A stretch of 49,849 bases of DNA, taken from assembly GCA_016283075.1 (NCBI GenBank), contig JAEEMF010000001.1, positions 1 to 49,849 on the forward strand, read 5' to 3'. This document shows positions 26,202 to 34,245 of the stretch, piece after piece (positions within the stretch are counted from its first letter, which is position 1; the number at the start of each line of letters is the position of its first letter). Both the position numbers and the translations under genes were made by a program. This DNA comes from Bacilli bacterium. Its GTDB lineage: Bacteria > Bacillota_I > Bacilli_A > RF39 > UBA660. The notes beneath the pieces are model-generated. The model saw only the letters and a program-made list of their open reading frames with translations. It made no database searches and was not told the DNA's origin.

Positions 26202-26594
26202 TTATTTAAAATACTCCTTTAATTTATCCATAATGTCATATTTATTAAGTTCTTTTACATTTATAAATGTAGGTTCATAGTAGTTAGAATCACTCATTCT
26301 ATCAAGTTCTTCTCCATTTAAAGTGAAATTACCACTTATATACTCACAGTTATAAATGTATTCTACTCTATCTTCTGTTTCATTTGTAAAAGCTAAATCT
26401 TTTACATTTACATCTATATTAAGTTCTTCTTTTAATTCTCTTTTTAATCCGTCTATTACTTCTTCACCAGGATTTATTCCTCCTCCTGGTAAAACATAAT
26501 ATTCTTTAGTAACTCCATCTGTAATCTTTCTTCTAAAGATTACAGCTAAACCTTTATCAGTAATAACAATACCTCTAGCACTAATTCTTTTCAT
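26202..26594 (-). CDS. Nudix hydrolase B
   Basis: The 130-residue protein carries the Nudix box GGINPGE-x7-RELKEELNI (38-60), with the last glycine replaced by asparagine. An arginine-rich strand (AVIFRRKI) precedes the box. It overlaps the HAD phosphatase end by 14 bases; its ATG follows TAAGGAG. Substrate unknown; position between a HAD phosphatase and a second Nudix enzyme suggests a shared nucleotide or sugar-nucleotide pathway. Confidence 0.9.
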   Translation of the reverse strand: MKRISARGIVITDKGLAVIFRRKITDGVTKEYYVLPGGGINPGEEVIDGLKRELKEELNIDVNVKDLAFTNETEDRVEYIYNCEYISGNFTLNGEELDRMSDSNYYEPTFINVKELNKYDIMDKLKEYFK

Positions 26595-27294
26595 TATTAT
26601 TTCTCCTTAATCTAAAATCTAATATATTTCTTAGCACTTTATTTGCTGATGATTCTTCTATTGTTCTATCATCACGATACTTAATTTCAGTAAAATTATC
26701 GACTTTAATTGTTGGAATAGATGCACCTATAGCAGCATCGACACCTCTTTTAGAATCTTCAATACTAATACATTTATAAGGTTTTAATTGAAGTTTATCT
26801 AAAGCAATTAAATATTCTGCTGGATTAGGTTTTAATAATTCATGAGGAACATCATCCCTAGCAATAATAATATCAAATGTATTATGTAAATCATATAAAT
26901 CTAACAACTTTGAAATATACATTCTTCTACAAGTAGTAACTAAAGCAACAATTAAACCCGAATCCTTTATTTCTTTAATAAGGTTAAAATTGTCTTTTGC
27001 CTCCTCTTCTCTAATTACACTTTCAAAAAATGGCATATAATTTGCATATAATTTTTGATATATAGTATCATCTGATACATCTCGAATACTTTGATATTCA
27101 TTTCTTTTGAAGTCAAGTAATTTAGCATTTTGTTCTAATTCATACTTTTTATATTCATCTTTAGATATAACTACATTATATTCTTTAAGCAGAATATCTT
27201 TATAAGCCTCAAAAAACGCTTTTTCACTATTGATTAGCGTACCATCTAAATCAAGTAAAAGCGCTTTTATATTATCTATATTTATTTTATTCAT
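26581..27294 (-). CDS. HAD-superfamily phosphatase (PGM-type)
   Basis: The 237-residue protein has the HAD motifs in order: LLLDLDGTLINSEKAF with nucleophile Asp15 and Asp17, a four-helix cap (30-90), motif II LVTTCRRMY, motif III lysine in HELLKPNPAEYL, and motif IV CISIEDSKRGVDAAIGA. This is the beta-phosphoglucomutase/phosphoglycolate-phosphatase-like subfamily. It overlaps the neighbouring genes on both sides, so it is tightly operonic. Its substrate is not predictable from sequence. Confidence 0.92.
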   Translation of the reverse strand: MNKINIDNIKALLLDLDGTLINSEKAFFEAYKDILLKEYNVVISKDEYKKYELEQNAKLLDFKRNEYQSIRDVSDDTIYQKLYANYMPFFESVIREEEAKDNFNLIKEIKDSGLIVALVTTCRRMYISKLLDLYDLHNTFDIIIARDDVPHELLKPNPAEYLIALDKLQLKPYKCISIEDSKRGVDAAIGASIPTIKVDNFTEIKYRDDRTIEESSANKVLRNILDFRLRRNNNEKN

Positions 27295-28333
27295 TATTTT
27301 CTTTTACAAGAAGGATACTAATAAGTTCTTTAAGGCTTTGTGAATGAAATATTATAGAGTTCTTTAGATCAATGCTATTCTTTTTAATGATTTGAAGCAT
27401 ACTATCTTCACCAGCAATTATTAAATTGTCAATTGAAATATTTAATTTACCAAAGAAATGTTTAAAGAATACCTCATTTAATTTGGTAATATATGTAACA
27501 TTACATTTATTTCTATTTAATAATTCTGCAACAACAAGTAATTCTTTGTTATCAAATACTAAATTATCTACAAAATCATCAACAATAGGTTCTAATACAG
27601 AATATAAGCTTTTATTCTTGCGATATTCGCCCCATTTTATATTTGAACCTGCTGCTTTACTTATCTCAGCTTTATATTTTTTAAAGAATTCTTTTTCATA
27701 TTTAACTAAATAATCATCTATATCAACATATATACTCTCTGTTTCATTTTTAGAAGAGTATTTATCATTAATATTTTTAGCAACTACATCTCTATAAGGT
27801 CTAGTTTCTTCTTTCAAGCCTAAATCTTTGAAATTATTAATAAAAGTTCTTAGAGCATAATTAAGTTCTTCTCTTTTAGCATCTAATTCAGAAATAATTT
27901 CAAATTCAACAAAACCACCTATATTAGGTAATTTATCTATCATAATACTATATTTGTATTGGCCATCTTGCTTTGTAAAAGTAAGACGTTCTTTCTCTAC
28001 AATAACATAACTATAGAAACCAAGTGATGTAAATAAAGAAACAAAGTTTTCATATTCATCAATATTTGCACTTATATTATTTTCTAATTTGCAATATTGA
28101 CCAAGAAGTGAACTAGATTTACCTTTAAATGTAACTTCCATTCTAGAATTATTTGTTTTTCTAATTCTTAAACATGTTCTATTTTCAATAAATTCACTAT
28201 TAATGTCTGTAAAATATTCATCACTTTCAACTTTGGAATCAAGTTCAGCAAAGCCAAGTTCTTTTATTCTTTCAATTAGTTTCTTAGAATCTAAGCAGTA
28301 ATACTTTTCTTCTGTTTCAATTTTAATAAGCAT
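27287..28333 (-). CDS. CYTH domain fused to HAD-like domain
   Basis: The N-terminal half (about 1-185) is a CYTH/thiamine-triphosphatase-like tunnel domain: it starts with the ExExK motif (KIETEEKYYCL), then RTCLRIRKTNNSRMEVTFKGK and a C-terminal FVEFEIIS strand. The second half (about 200-348) looks like a HAD-type domain: VDIDDYLVKYE (Asp-x-Asp near 205), NVTYITKL at motif II and LIIAGEDSM at motif IV; motif III is not clear. CYTH enzymes act on triphosphates, HAD enzymes on phosphates, so a two-step dephosphorylation is conceivable. The ATG follows AAGGAGG, three bases after the methyltransferase stop. Confidence 0.72.
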   Translation of the reverse strand: MLIKIETEEKYYCLDSKKLIERIKELGFAELDSKVESDEYFTDINSEFIENRTCLRIRKTNNSRMEVTFKGKSSSLLGQYCKLENNISANIDEYENFVSLFTSLGFYSYVIVEKERLTFTKQDGQYKYSIMIDKLPNIGGFVEFEIISELDAKREELNYALRTFINNFKDLGLKEETRPYRDVVAKNINDKYSSKNETESIYVDIDDYLVKYEKEFFKKYKAEISKAAGSNIKWGEYRKNKSLYSVLEPIVDDFVDNLVFDNKELLVVAELLNRNKCNVTYITKLNEVFFKHFFGKLNISIDNLIIAGEDSMLQIIKKNSIDLKNSIIFHSQSLKELISILLVKENNE

Positions 28334-28336
28334 AAA

Positions 28337-29371
28337 TTAATCCTCCTTCTTTATGTATGCAACCATATATTTACCTAGAATATTAGTAAACATATCATAT
28401 TTAATGTCATATTCTTTAAAAGATGAAGAAACTACGCTTTTAAATTGCATCTCATTTAAGAAGCATTCTCCGTTGTCTTTTAAAAATTTTCTATATAACC
28501 ATTTATTTAATAATTTTGGAAGACCAAGATGTTCTCTTGGATCAATAATTTCTATAATAACAATTCCAGTTTTAGAAATATTATCCATAAGATTTAGTAA
28601 ATTATTGATACCTATTAAACTATTCATATGATGAAGTGTATTTTTACAAAATACAACATCATAACTATTATTTTTAATATTATTGTATTCAACATTGTCG
28701 TTAGTATAAACAACATTTTTATATGGAGTTTGAGATAGATATTTTATGCAAACATCATTACCAACTACTGTCTTATAACCATGTTTTGAAGCAACTTCAA
28801 ATAAATCTGTACTATCACCACATGATATATCAATTATAGATTCTTTGTTTGGTAAAATATCATAAATCATTTTTTTAAATTCAGCTTTTTTTCTTTTCTT
28901 TTCAGTAAGTATATATCTCTTTATATATTTTTCATGAAATTTATATCTATTAATATATTTTAAAGATGTTTCAATCTCTGTATTAACTGTTGAAGATATA
29001 TATGAAAGATTAAAATTATCTATATGAAATTTAACAAGCTTTTTATATTTATCAGGGATTTGATTAATTGGAACTCTGTTAAGTTCAGATGATTCCACAT
29101 TCCCTACACGAAATGCAAAAACAAGAGTATCATTGCAAAAACAAACAGGATAGTAATTCTTTATCTTTAATTTATAAGTATTTGATATTTCATCAACAAG
29201 ATTAAGTATAGAATTAGTCTTATTATATTCAGGGAACTTATCTTTCTCTAAGTAATAATAATATTTATCATCAAAAACTAAAACAAGTAGTTTTTTATTA
29301 GAAACAGGCAATTTTAAAACTTTAAGATTATAATGTTTCTTATAAAATCTAGTTAAATCATTAGTTTTCAT
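28337..29371 (-). CDS. Class I SAM-dependent methyltransferase
   Basis: A 344-residue protein. The C-terminal half has a Rossmann methyltransferase fold: motif I IIDISCGDSTDLFEVA (179-194), an acidic residue at VVGNDV, YDVVFCKNTLHHM at motif IV (237-249) and a later VIIEIIDPREHLG. The N-terminal 160 residues (FDDKYYYYLEKDKFPEYN, YYPVCFCNDTLVFAF) are not recognised and may bind the substrate. It overlaps the LysR gene by 11 bases, indicating translational coupling. Substrate unknown. Confidence 0.82.
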   Translation of the reverse strand: MKTNDLTRFYKKHYNLKVLKLPVSNKKLLVLVFDDKYYYYLEKDKFPEYNKTNSILNLVDEISNTYKLKIKNYYPVCFCNDTLVFAFRVGNVESSELNRVPINQIPDKYKKLVKFHIDNFNLSYISSTVNTEIETSLKYINRYKFHEKYIKRYILTEKKRKKAEFKKMIYDILPNKESIIDISCGDSTDLFEVASKHGYKTVVGNDVCIKYLSQTPYKNVVYTNDNVEYNNIKNNSYDVVFCKNTLHHMNSLIGINNLLNLMDNISKTGIVIIEIIDPREHLGLPKLLNKWLYRKFLKDNGECFLNEMQFKSVVSSSFKEYDIKYDMFTNILGKYMVAYIKKED

Positions 29372-30248
29372 TTAGTATTTCTTCCTCTATAAATAAATTT
29401 GCAGCCTTAGTAAGATTATTGTTTATCTTAACAATATTTATTTCCATTTTAGGTAAATTAACATCTATTTCCAATTTCTTAATTATTCCAGCATCTACTA
29501 AATAACCTACAGCATCCTCTACTACATATCCTACTCCTAAATTTCTTCTTACGGAGTCAATAATTAACTCTTCAGTACCGAATTCAAGAGTAATATTAAC
29601 ATTAAGAGAGTTCTCGTCAAATATCTTATTTATATTTTTTCTAAGAGAACTTCGAGATATAGGTAAAATAATATCTTCATTTTCTAAATCTTTTATAGTA
29701 GCGATATCATTATTATTTTTTGTTGAAGCTATAAAACAAGTATTAAGAGAGCAAACCGGTGTAACAGAAATATTGTTATATATAGTATCAATCGGAGATG
29801 AATCAATGACAAAATCTAATTTTCTTGCTTCTAATTGTTCCATCATTTGATTAGTAGACATATCAATTAATTCAATTTTAATTTTAGGATGTCTAGCTTT
29901 AAAACTATCAACTTTATTCATAAGATAATTTCTAACAATATGTGATTGAACACCTATAACCAATGTGCTATCTTCAACATCATTAACAGCCATCAAAGCT
30001 CTATTACATGAATAAAGCAGATCATTGGCCTCTTTTAAATAATTATATAATATTTCACCCGATTGTGTTAAAACAATACCTTTGTTTGCTCGAAAAAATA
30101 ATTTGACATTTAAATCTTCTTCAAGTTTTGACATACTCTTACTAATAGCAGGTTGTGAAACAAATAATTTATTTGATGCTTCCAAAAAACTTTTAGAACT
30201 TGCCACCTCATAAAATATTTTTAAAGAATTAAAGTTAATGTTATTCAT
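29361..30248 (-). CDS. LysR-family transcriptional regulator
   Basis: A 295-residue regulator with the typical N-terminal winged HTH (NSLKIFYEVASSKSFLEASN, SQPAISKSMSKLEEDLNVKL, 6-51) and a C-terminal effector-binding domain starting around residue 90. Unlike most LysR genes, it heads and is transcribed in the same direction as the operon it probably controls. A consensus promoter is located 24 bases upstream. A TTATAAC-rich area upstream of the -35 may hold its binding site. The inducer is unknown. Confidence 0.93.
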   Translation of the reverse strand: MNNINFNSLKIFYEVASSKSFLEASNKLFVSQPAISKSMSKLEEDLNVKLFFRANKGIVLTQSGEILYNYLKEANDLLYSCNRALMAVNDVEDSTLVIGVQSHIVRNYLMNKVDSFKARHPKIKIELIDMSTNQMMEQLEARKLDFVIDSSPIDTIYNNISVTPVCSLNTCFIASTKNNNDIATIKDLENEDIILPISRSSLRKNINKIFDENSLNVNITLEFGTEELIIDSVRRNLGVGYVVEDAVGYLVDAGIIKKLEIDVNLPKMEINIVKINNNLTKAANLFIEEEILNEN

Positions 30249-30271
30249 ACATATCCCCCACTTTAAAAAGT

Positions 30272-30300
30272 ATTATAATTTTTATTTGTTATAATGTCAA
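30272..30300 (-). promoter_or_regulatory. Consensus SigA promoter of LysR operon
   Basis: TTGACA (30295-30300), a 17-base spacer and TATAAT (30272-30277) on the minus strand. A TTATAAC motif occurs in the spacer and again just upstream of the -35, a possible LysR autoregulation site. Confidence 0.88.
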
Positions 30301-30344
30301 ATAATATTTTTTTATATTGTTATAACTTTTAGGAATAATAGGCT

Positions 30345-30380
30345 ACAAAATAAATAAAAGGTAATTATCCTTTTATTTAT
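30345..30380 (-). terminator. Intrinsic terminator of salvage operon
   Basis: A 10-bp stem (30352-30361 with 30369-30378) and a 7-base loop with an A/T tail on the minus strand, overlapping the stop of the HAM1-like gene. Confidence 0.75.
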
Positions 30381-30933
30381 TGTTTTTCCCTAGCAAATAT
30401 TTTGCAATGTCATCATAAGCACTTGTATTCCATAACTTAAATCTTTCACTATCTGGAAAATGCGCCATGGTTTTATCATGACCTTCAGGTATAAAAATCG
30501 GATCAATTCTAAGCCCATATTTTCCACTTTTTCTTTTGGCAATAGAGCCTGGTGTAATGCAAGTAAATACTACTGGTTCTTTTCCATATTCACAATAAGC
30601 AAATGCTTCTTTATAATACGCAGTTCTATTTGTCTTGCCTTTCATTAATTTTAAAATACCTTCAGTACCAATTTGATTCATAACATCATGTGTGTATGGA
30701 CCTGGGAACCCTCCTAGTGCTTCTATAAAGAATCCAGTATCATTTTTTAAAACAGAACACTTTAATTTATCACTTGCTTCCTTAGCTGAATGCATTGCTA
30801 TTTCCTCTACTGAATCAGATTGGATTTCAATTGTATCCATTTTTTCATTGTCAACATCAATACCATATGGATTTAAAAACTGTCTTGCACTAATTAATTT
30901 TTTCATATTACCTGTAACTAAAATTACTTTCAT
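30373..30933 (-). CDS. HAM1/RdgB-like NTP pyrophosphatase, paralogue 2
   Basis: The 186-residue protein is in the same divergent HAM1-like branch as 21878-22459: VTGNMKKLISAR (6-17), KNDTGFFIEALGGFPGPY (63-80), a FAYCEYGKEPVVFT strand and RIDPIFIPEGHDKT. The canonical C-terminal SHRxxA motif is replaced by FKLWNTSAYDD. Known relatives convert deviant purine NTPs to NMPs. It is the last gene of a transporter-PRTase-kinase operon, with a nine-base gap and an AGGAGG site, so it may police the same unusual nucleotide. Confidence 0.85.
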   Translation of the reverse strand: MKVILVTGNMKKLISARQFLNPYGIDVDNEKMDTIEIQSDSVEEIAMHSAKEASDKLKCSVLKNDTGFFIEALGGFPGPYTHDVMNQIGTEGILKLMKGKTNRTAYYKEAFAYCEYGKEPVVFTCITPGSIAKRKSGKYGLRIDPIFIPEGHDKTMAHFPDSERFKLWNTSAYDDIAKYLLGKNNK

Positions 30934-30942
30934 TTTTTCCTC

Positions 30943-31548
30943 CTAATTATAAAAATTTTTCATAAAGTCCTTATTTTTTATTAATTTTAAACTTTTTGTT
31001 TTACCACTTTCGCTGCTTTCATAAATATCCATAAAATCACAATAAAGTTTTTCCATATTGTCTGTATAAGATATTAATAAATAATCGTATAAATCGATGC
31101 TTTTTTTAGTTTGTTCGATTCCTAATGAATATCGTTGTATCCCCCTATTGCCCATTCTTCTCAAAACTTCTTCTTTATTTGGTGGCAATATATATATCAA
31201 TGATGAATCAGGTCTAATATTTTTTAAAGAAACAGCACCTTGATACCCCATATTAAACAATATTTGTTTATCTTTTAATAATTCCAATGCTTTTTTCAAG
31301 GTCCCATAATAATTCCCATCATGTCTTACATATTGTATTAATTCATCATTATTTACATATTCGAAAAACTTTTCTTGCGTAATAAATTCAGTATTTCCAA
31401 CTTCTCCAATTCTACGTGGACGAGTAGTTATACCTGGCGCTTCCTCAAAAATTTTATTTTTCTTTTTTAAATACTCAATTAATTCTGTTTTACCAGCACC
31501 TGAAGGCCCTGATAAAACTATTGGTGAATAGCCTTCACATATAAGCAT
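30943..31548 (-). CDS. Guanylate-kinase-like nucleotide kinase
   Basis: From the ATG at 31548 the protein has 201 residues. It begins with a P-loop (VLSGPSGAGKTELIEYL, GPSGAGKT 14-21), then the GMP-site-like ITTRPRRIGEVGNTEFIT (usual TTRxPRxGExxGxDYxF) and a C-terminal ILPPNKEEVLRRMGNRG segment. It therefore resembles GMP kinase but is divergent: YH of the canonical GVDYHF region is not kept. The ATG lies one base after the PRTase stop, with GGTGAT as ribosome site; an in-frame GTG is part of that site. It would phosphorylate the product of the neighbouring PRTase. Confidence 0.82.
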   Translation of the reverse strand: MLICEGYSPIVLSGPSGAGKTELIEYLKKKNKIFEEAPGITTRPRRIGEVGNTEFITQEKFFEYVNNDELIQYVRHDGNYYGTLKKALELLKDKQILFNMGYQGAVSLKNIRPDSSLIYILPPNKEEVLRRMGNRGIQRYSLGIEQTKKSIDLYDYLLISYTDNMEKLYCDFMDIYESSESGKTKSLKLIKNKDFMKNFYN

Positions 31549-31549
31549 A

Positions 31550-32092
31550 TTAATCACCAAAACTTTCTAAAGAATCACGTATATCTTCAACCCAAAAGAA
31601 ATGAACCCAACTATCTTTTTTTGACTCATAACCTGCATTAAATGTCATAATTGGATTATCGTTTTGAAAACTTTCATCAACAACCAATGCATAGAGATCG
31701 CTTGTATCTATATTCTTTTCTTTAAGATGTTTAATAACTCCCGATGATGTTTTACCTTTATATAATATATCATCAAAAATGATGAATTTTGTTTTCCCTG
31801 GTTCTATATATTCACTAATCAATTTAAATTCTCCATAGTCATGTGGAGTATCACTATTAGTCATTTTACATTGCATAAATGAAATATTTCTAAAATTTAG
31901 TAATTGTGAAACAGTTACTGCTAATGGCAATCCACCTCTTGCTATACCTAAAAAACCCAATGTAGGATCGTTAAGATCATATTTGTTTTTTATATCGTCT
32001 GCTATTTTTTTGCAGGCATTCATATACATATCATAATTAAAAATATTATCATCATTACATAATATTTTATCATTAATAAAAATTTTTTTCAT
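31550..32092 (-). CDS. Gpt-like purine phosphoribosyltransferase
   Basis: Type I phosphoribosyltransferase, 180 residues. LGFLGIARGGLPLAVTVSQL is the typical PPi loop and hood area, and FIIFDDILYKGKTSSGV is the PRPP-binding motif. The end (WVHFFWVEDIRDS) recalls the WVxFPWE C-terminus of xanthine-guanine PRTase, so a purine-like base is the likely substrate. Its start codon overlaps the transporter stop (TAATG) and GAGGAG is inside the transporter gene, so the two are coupled. Confidence 0.85.
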   Translation of the reverse strand: MKKIFINDKILCNDDNIFNYDMYMNACKKIADDIKNKYDLNDPTLGFLGIARGGLPLAVTVSQLLNFRNISFMQCKMTNSDTPHDYGEFKLISEYIEPGKTKFIIFDDILYKGKTSSGVIKHLKEKNIDTSDLYALVVDESFQNDNPIMTFNAGYESKKDSWVHFFWVEDIRDSLESFGD

Positions 32093-32766
32093 TATATCTC
32101 CTCGTTCTTTTTAAATTTTGATACATAATATAAAAATGGGGTATCTAGAAAAGCTATTATTATTTTGAAAATAATAGTAGTAATAGCCATTTCAATAACA
32201 TTTGCGAAAGGAATAACACCTAAATAAGCAATAACTACAAATATAATTGTATCTGATAATTGACTTACTATAGTGCTACCGTTATTACTAACCCATAATC
32301 TGTTATATTTATTTTTTAATATTTTATACATTCTAGCATCAATAAACTGACTTAGAATACAATTTATAAGACTTGCAATTGTTATTCTAGGCAAATAATT
32401 AAATACTATTTTTAATGATTCATTTGTCGTATCAACAGCACTCGGAACATATTGAAGAAACATACTCATCGATAAAGTAAATATAAGAAGTGTTAAAAAA
32501 CTAAAAATTATTGCTTTTCTCGCTTCTTTTTCACCATATATTTCACTAAGAATATCAGTTGTTAAAAAAATTGCACCATATGAAATATTACCTAGTGAAG
32601 TCGTCAAGCCAAACATATCTACTATTTTAATTGCTTGTATGTTACAAATTATAGTTGAAACACACATCCAAACAAATAATCCAACCCTTCCATATTTTTT
32701 ATAACAAGCACATGTAATTGAAAATGTGCCCAGCAAATAAATTGCTGAAATAAATAAATTAACCAT
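32092..32766 (-). CDS. VUT/YhhQ-family transporter
   Basis: An integral membrane protein of 224 residues with about six helices and the signature LTTDILSEIYGEKEARKAI of the VUT (vitamin uptake transporter)/YhhQ family. Known members import queuosine precursors (preQ0, preQ1 or queuine). It is the first gene of a four-gene unit with PRTase, GMP-kinase-like and HAM1-like enzymes, so a purine-like base is a reasonable substrate. The ATG follows AAGGAGG. No preQ1 riboswitch was recognised in the short leader, so the link to queuosine is only by family. Confidence 0.88.
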   Translation of the reverse strand: MVNLFISAIYLLGTFSITCACYKKYGRVGLFVWMCVSTIICNIQAIKIVDMFGLTTSLGNISYGAIFLTTDILSEIYGEKEARKAIIFSFLTLLIFTLSMSMFLQYVPSAVDTTNESLKIVFNYLPRITIASLINCILSQFIDARMYKILKNKYNRLWVSNNGSTIVSQLSDTIIFVVIAYLGVIPFANVIEMAITTIIFKIIIAFLDTPFLYYVSKFKKNEEI

Positions 32767-33194
32767 ACTTTTTCCTCCTTATGCGTTTATTATATCTCGC
32801 AGATTAAAGAGTTAATCATACCGGTTTTTTATAATTATAATAAGAAATAGTTATTAAAATAATTTAATAAGAAAAAATAAAAAAATTGCATATCAACGAA
32901 TTTGACACACAATTTTATAAAAATCAAATATAAATATTTGGCATACACAGATAAATAAAAAGTTATACCAAATACCAATTTTTTTAAATAAACATATAGA
33001 TAATTAAACGGATTATAATATAATATTTTTTAATCAAAAACTTTTATAATTGTATAAGTATTTTTATATATTAAAATGATTTATACTAATATAATTAATT
33101 ATAATATCAATTTTAAAATATACATTATATTTATATCATTTCTATTATAAAAACAAGACATAATTTTTTTGTAAATAATAGATAAAATAATTTT
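32767..33194. other. AT-rich intergenic region, 428 bases
   Basis: Between the Nudix gene ending at 33195 and the VUT transporter. Extremely A/T rich with no ORF of note on either strand. Near the transporter a TATAAT (32789-32794) may be a -10 but has no good -35; a CCGG-containing segment (ATACCGGTTTTTT, 32818-32830) is the only GC-rich spot. No riboswitch, tRNA or repeat was recognised. Confidence 0.5.
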
Positions 33195-33665
33195 TTATTT
33201 ATCTTTATTGATAATATGTTTAAATTCTGATGAATTAATCATATCTTTAACACATGCTGGTTGAATAGATAAATCTTTAACTTTATCTAAATCATACCAA
33301 GATTCATGTTCACCTGGGTGATCTAATACTTCGATATTATCAAAGTTTTTAAATGCTTTACCATTAACTTCATATAAGAATAAGTATTCATGATAATTTT
33401 TATTATCAAGAGAGAAGAAATTCTCAACAAGTCCTATTAACTTAGCATCTTCTTTAGAAACTTTAGTACCAGTTTCTTCTTCAATTTCTCTTATAAGTGC
33501 AGATAGACTATCTTCACCTGCTTCACATCTACCTCCAACTGGTACTAGATAATCAGTAAGATCATTTGCTTCTAATAAAACTTTACCTTCCTTTTTAATA
33601 AATGCACAGCATCGTACATTTAGTTTGTAGTCTCCTACCATTATACTTAAATCATTTTTTGCCAT
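33195..33665 (-). CDS. Nudix hydrolase C
   Basis: A 156-residue protein with an intact Nudix box (GGRCEAGE-DSLSALI-REIEEETGT, 44-67). Preceding strands include NVRCCAFIKKEGKVLLEA. The downstream part (FFSLDNKNYHEYLFLYEV, HESWYDLDKVKDLSIQP) is typical of small Nudix hydrolases that act on nucleotide derivatives, but a substrate cannot be named. The ATG follows AAGGTGAT. It lies 30 bases after a CYTH gene and is likely cotranscribed. Confidence 0.9.
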   Translation of the reverse strand: MAKNDLSIMVGDYKLNVRCCAFIKKEGKVLLEANDLTDYLVPVGGRCEAGEDSLSALIREIEEETGTKVSKEDAKLIGLVENFFSLDNKNYHEYLFLYEVNGKAFKNFDNIEVLDHPGEHESWYDLDKVKDLSIQPACVKDMINSSEFKHIINKDK

Positions 33666-33695
33666 ACTAAAATCACCTTCCTATTTATTATAACA

Positions 33696-34181
33696 TTATA
33701 CTTGGTATAATTTATTAATGTTTTCTAATTCTTTATTTACTTTTTCTACTTCTTTTCTATCTCCTTCGATAGCTATTACATACATTTTTGGTTTAGAATA
33801 ATCATCTATTTCAAATGTAACATTGTTTTTCTTATAAACATATCTTGTACGTTTATTATCAGCACACAGTTTAAATTCTAAAGTGTCCAACATAGAATTA
33901 ATGAACTTTCTATTTGTATCATCTACTTTAATAGATAATGACTCTAATGAAATATTTAAATTTTCTTCTCTACTAGTAATATTTTTAAAATCAAAAGTTG
34001 TTTTTCTTCTTTCATTTACTACTGTAGTAGTAAGTCTTGCTATTACATTAGAAAGTTTTTCATTGTCATAAACCTTCCTATTTTGTAAGACAGCTGGTTC
34101 CTTTCTATAACCATTTTCCTCACAATAAGTGATATAAGGTTTTAAATTACTAACCTTATAACTATACTCGTATTCTTCCAT
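33696..34181 (-). CDS. CYTH-domain protein
   Basis: A 161-residue single-domain protein that resembles the CYTH superfamily (class IV adenylate cyclase/thiamine triphosphatase). The N-terminal EEYEYSYKVSN is a plausible variant of the ExExK motif; then come VIARLTTTVVNERRKTTFDF (usual ARLR... basic strand), RTRYVYKKNNVTFEIDDYS and YVIAIEGDRKEVEKV near the end. The function is probably triphosphate hydrolysis or binding rather than cyclase activity, but this is inference. The ATG follows GGGAGG. It is followed by Nudix C. Confidence 0.75.
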   Translation of the reverse strand: MEEYEYSYKVSNLKPYITYCEENGYRKEPAVLQNRKVYDNEKLSNVIARLTTTVVNERRKTTFDFKNITSREENLNISLESLSIKVDDTNRKFINSMLDTLEFKLCADNKRTRYVYKKNNVTFEIDDYSKPKMYVIAIEGDRKEVEKVNKELENINKLYQV

Positions 34182-34210
34182 AAAATTCCTCCCTTCTAAT
34201 TTTATAGAAC

Positions 34211-34245
34211 AAAAAAAGTATAGGAAAAAAACCTATACTATTTTT
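34211..34245 (-). terminator. Intrinsic terminator of rplU-prp-rpmA
   Basis: Perfect 8-bp stem (34217-34224 with 34232-34239; AGTATAGG arm) and T7 on the minus strand, overlapping the end of rpmA. Confidence 0.88.

Noticed and set aside
32767-32830. preQ1 riboswitch before the VUT transporter
   Set aside because: The leader between the possible -10 and the ribosome site is only about 20 bases and shows no preQ1 aptamer-like C-rich/A-rich arrangement.
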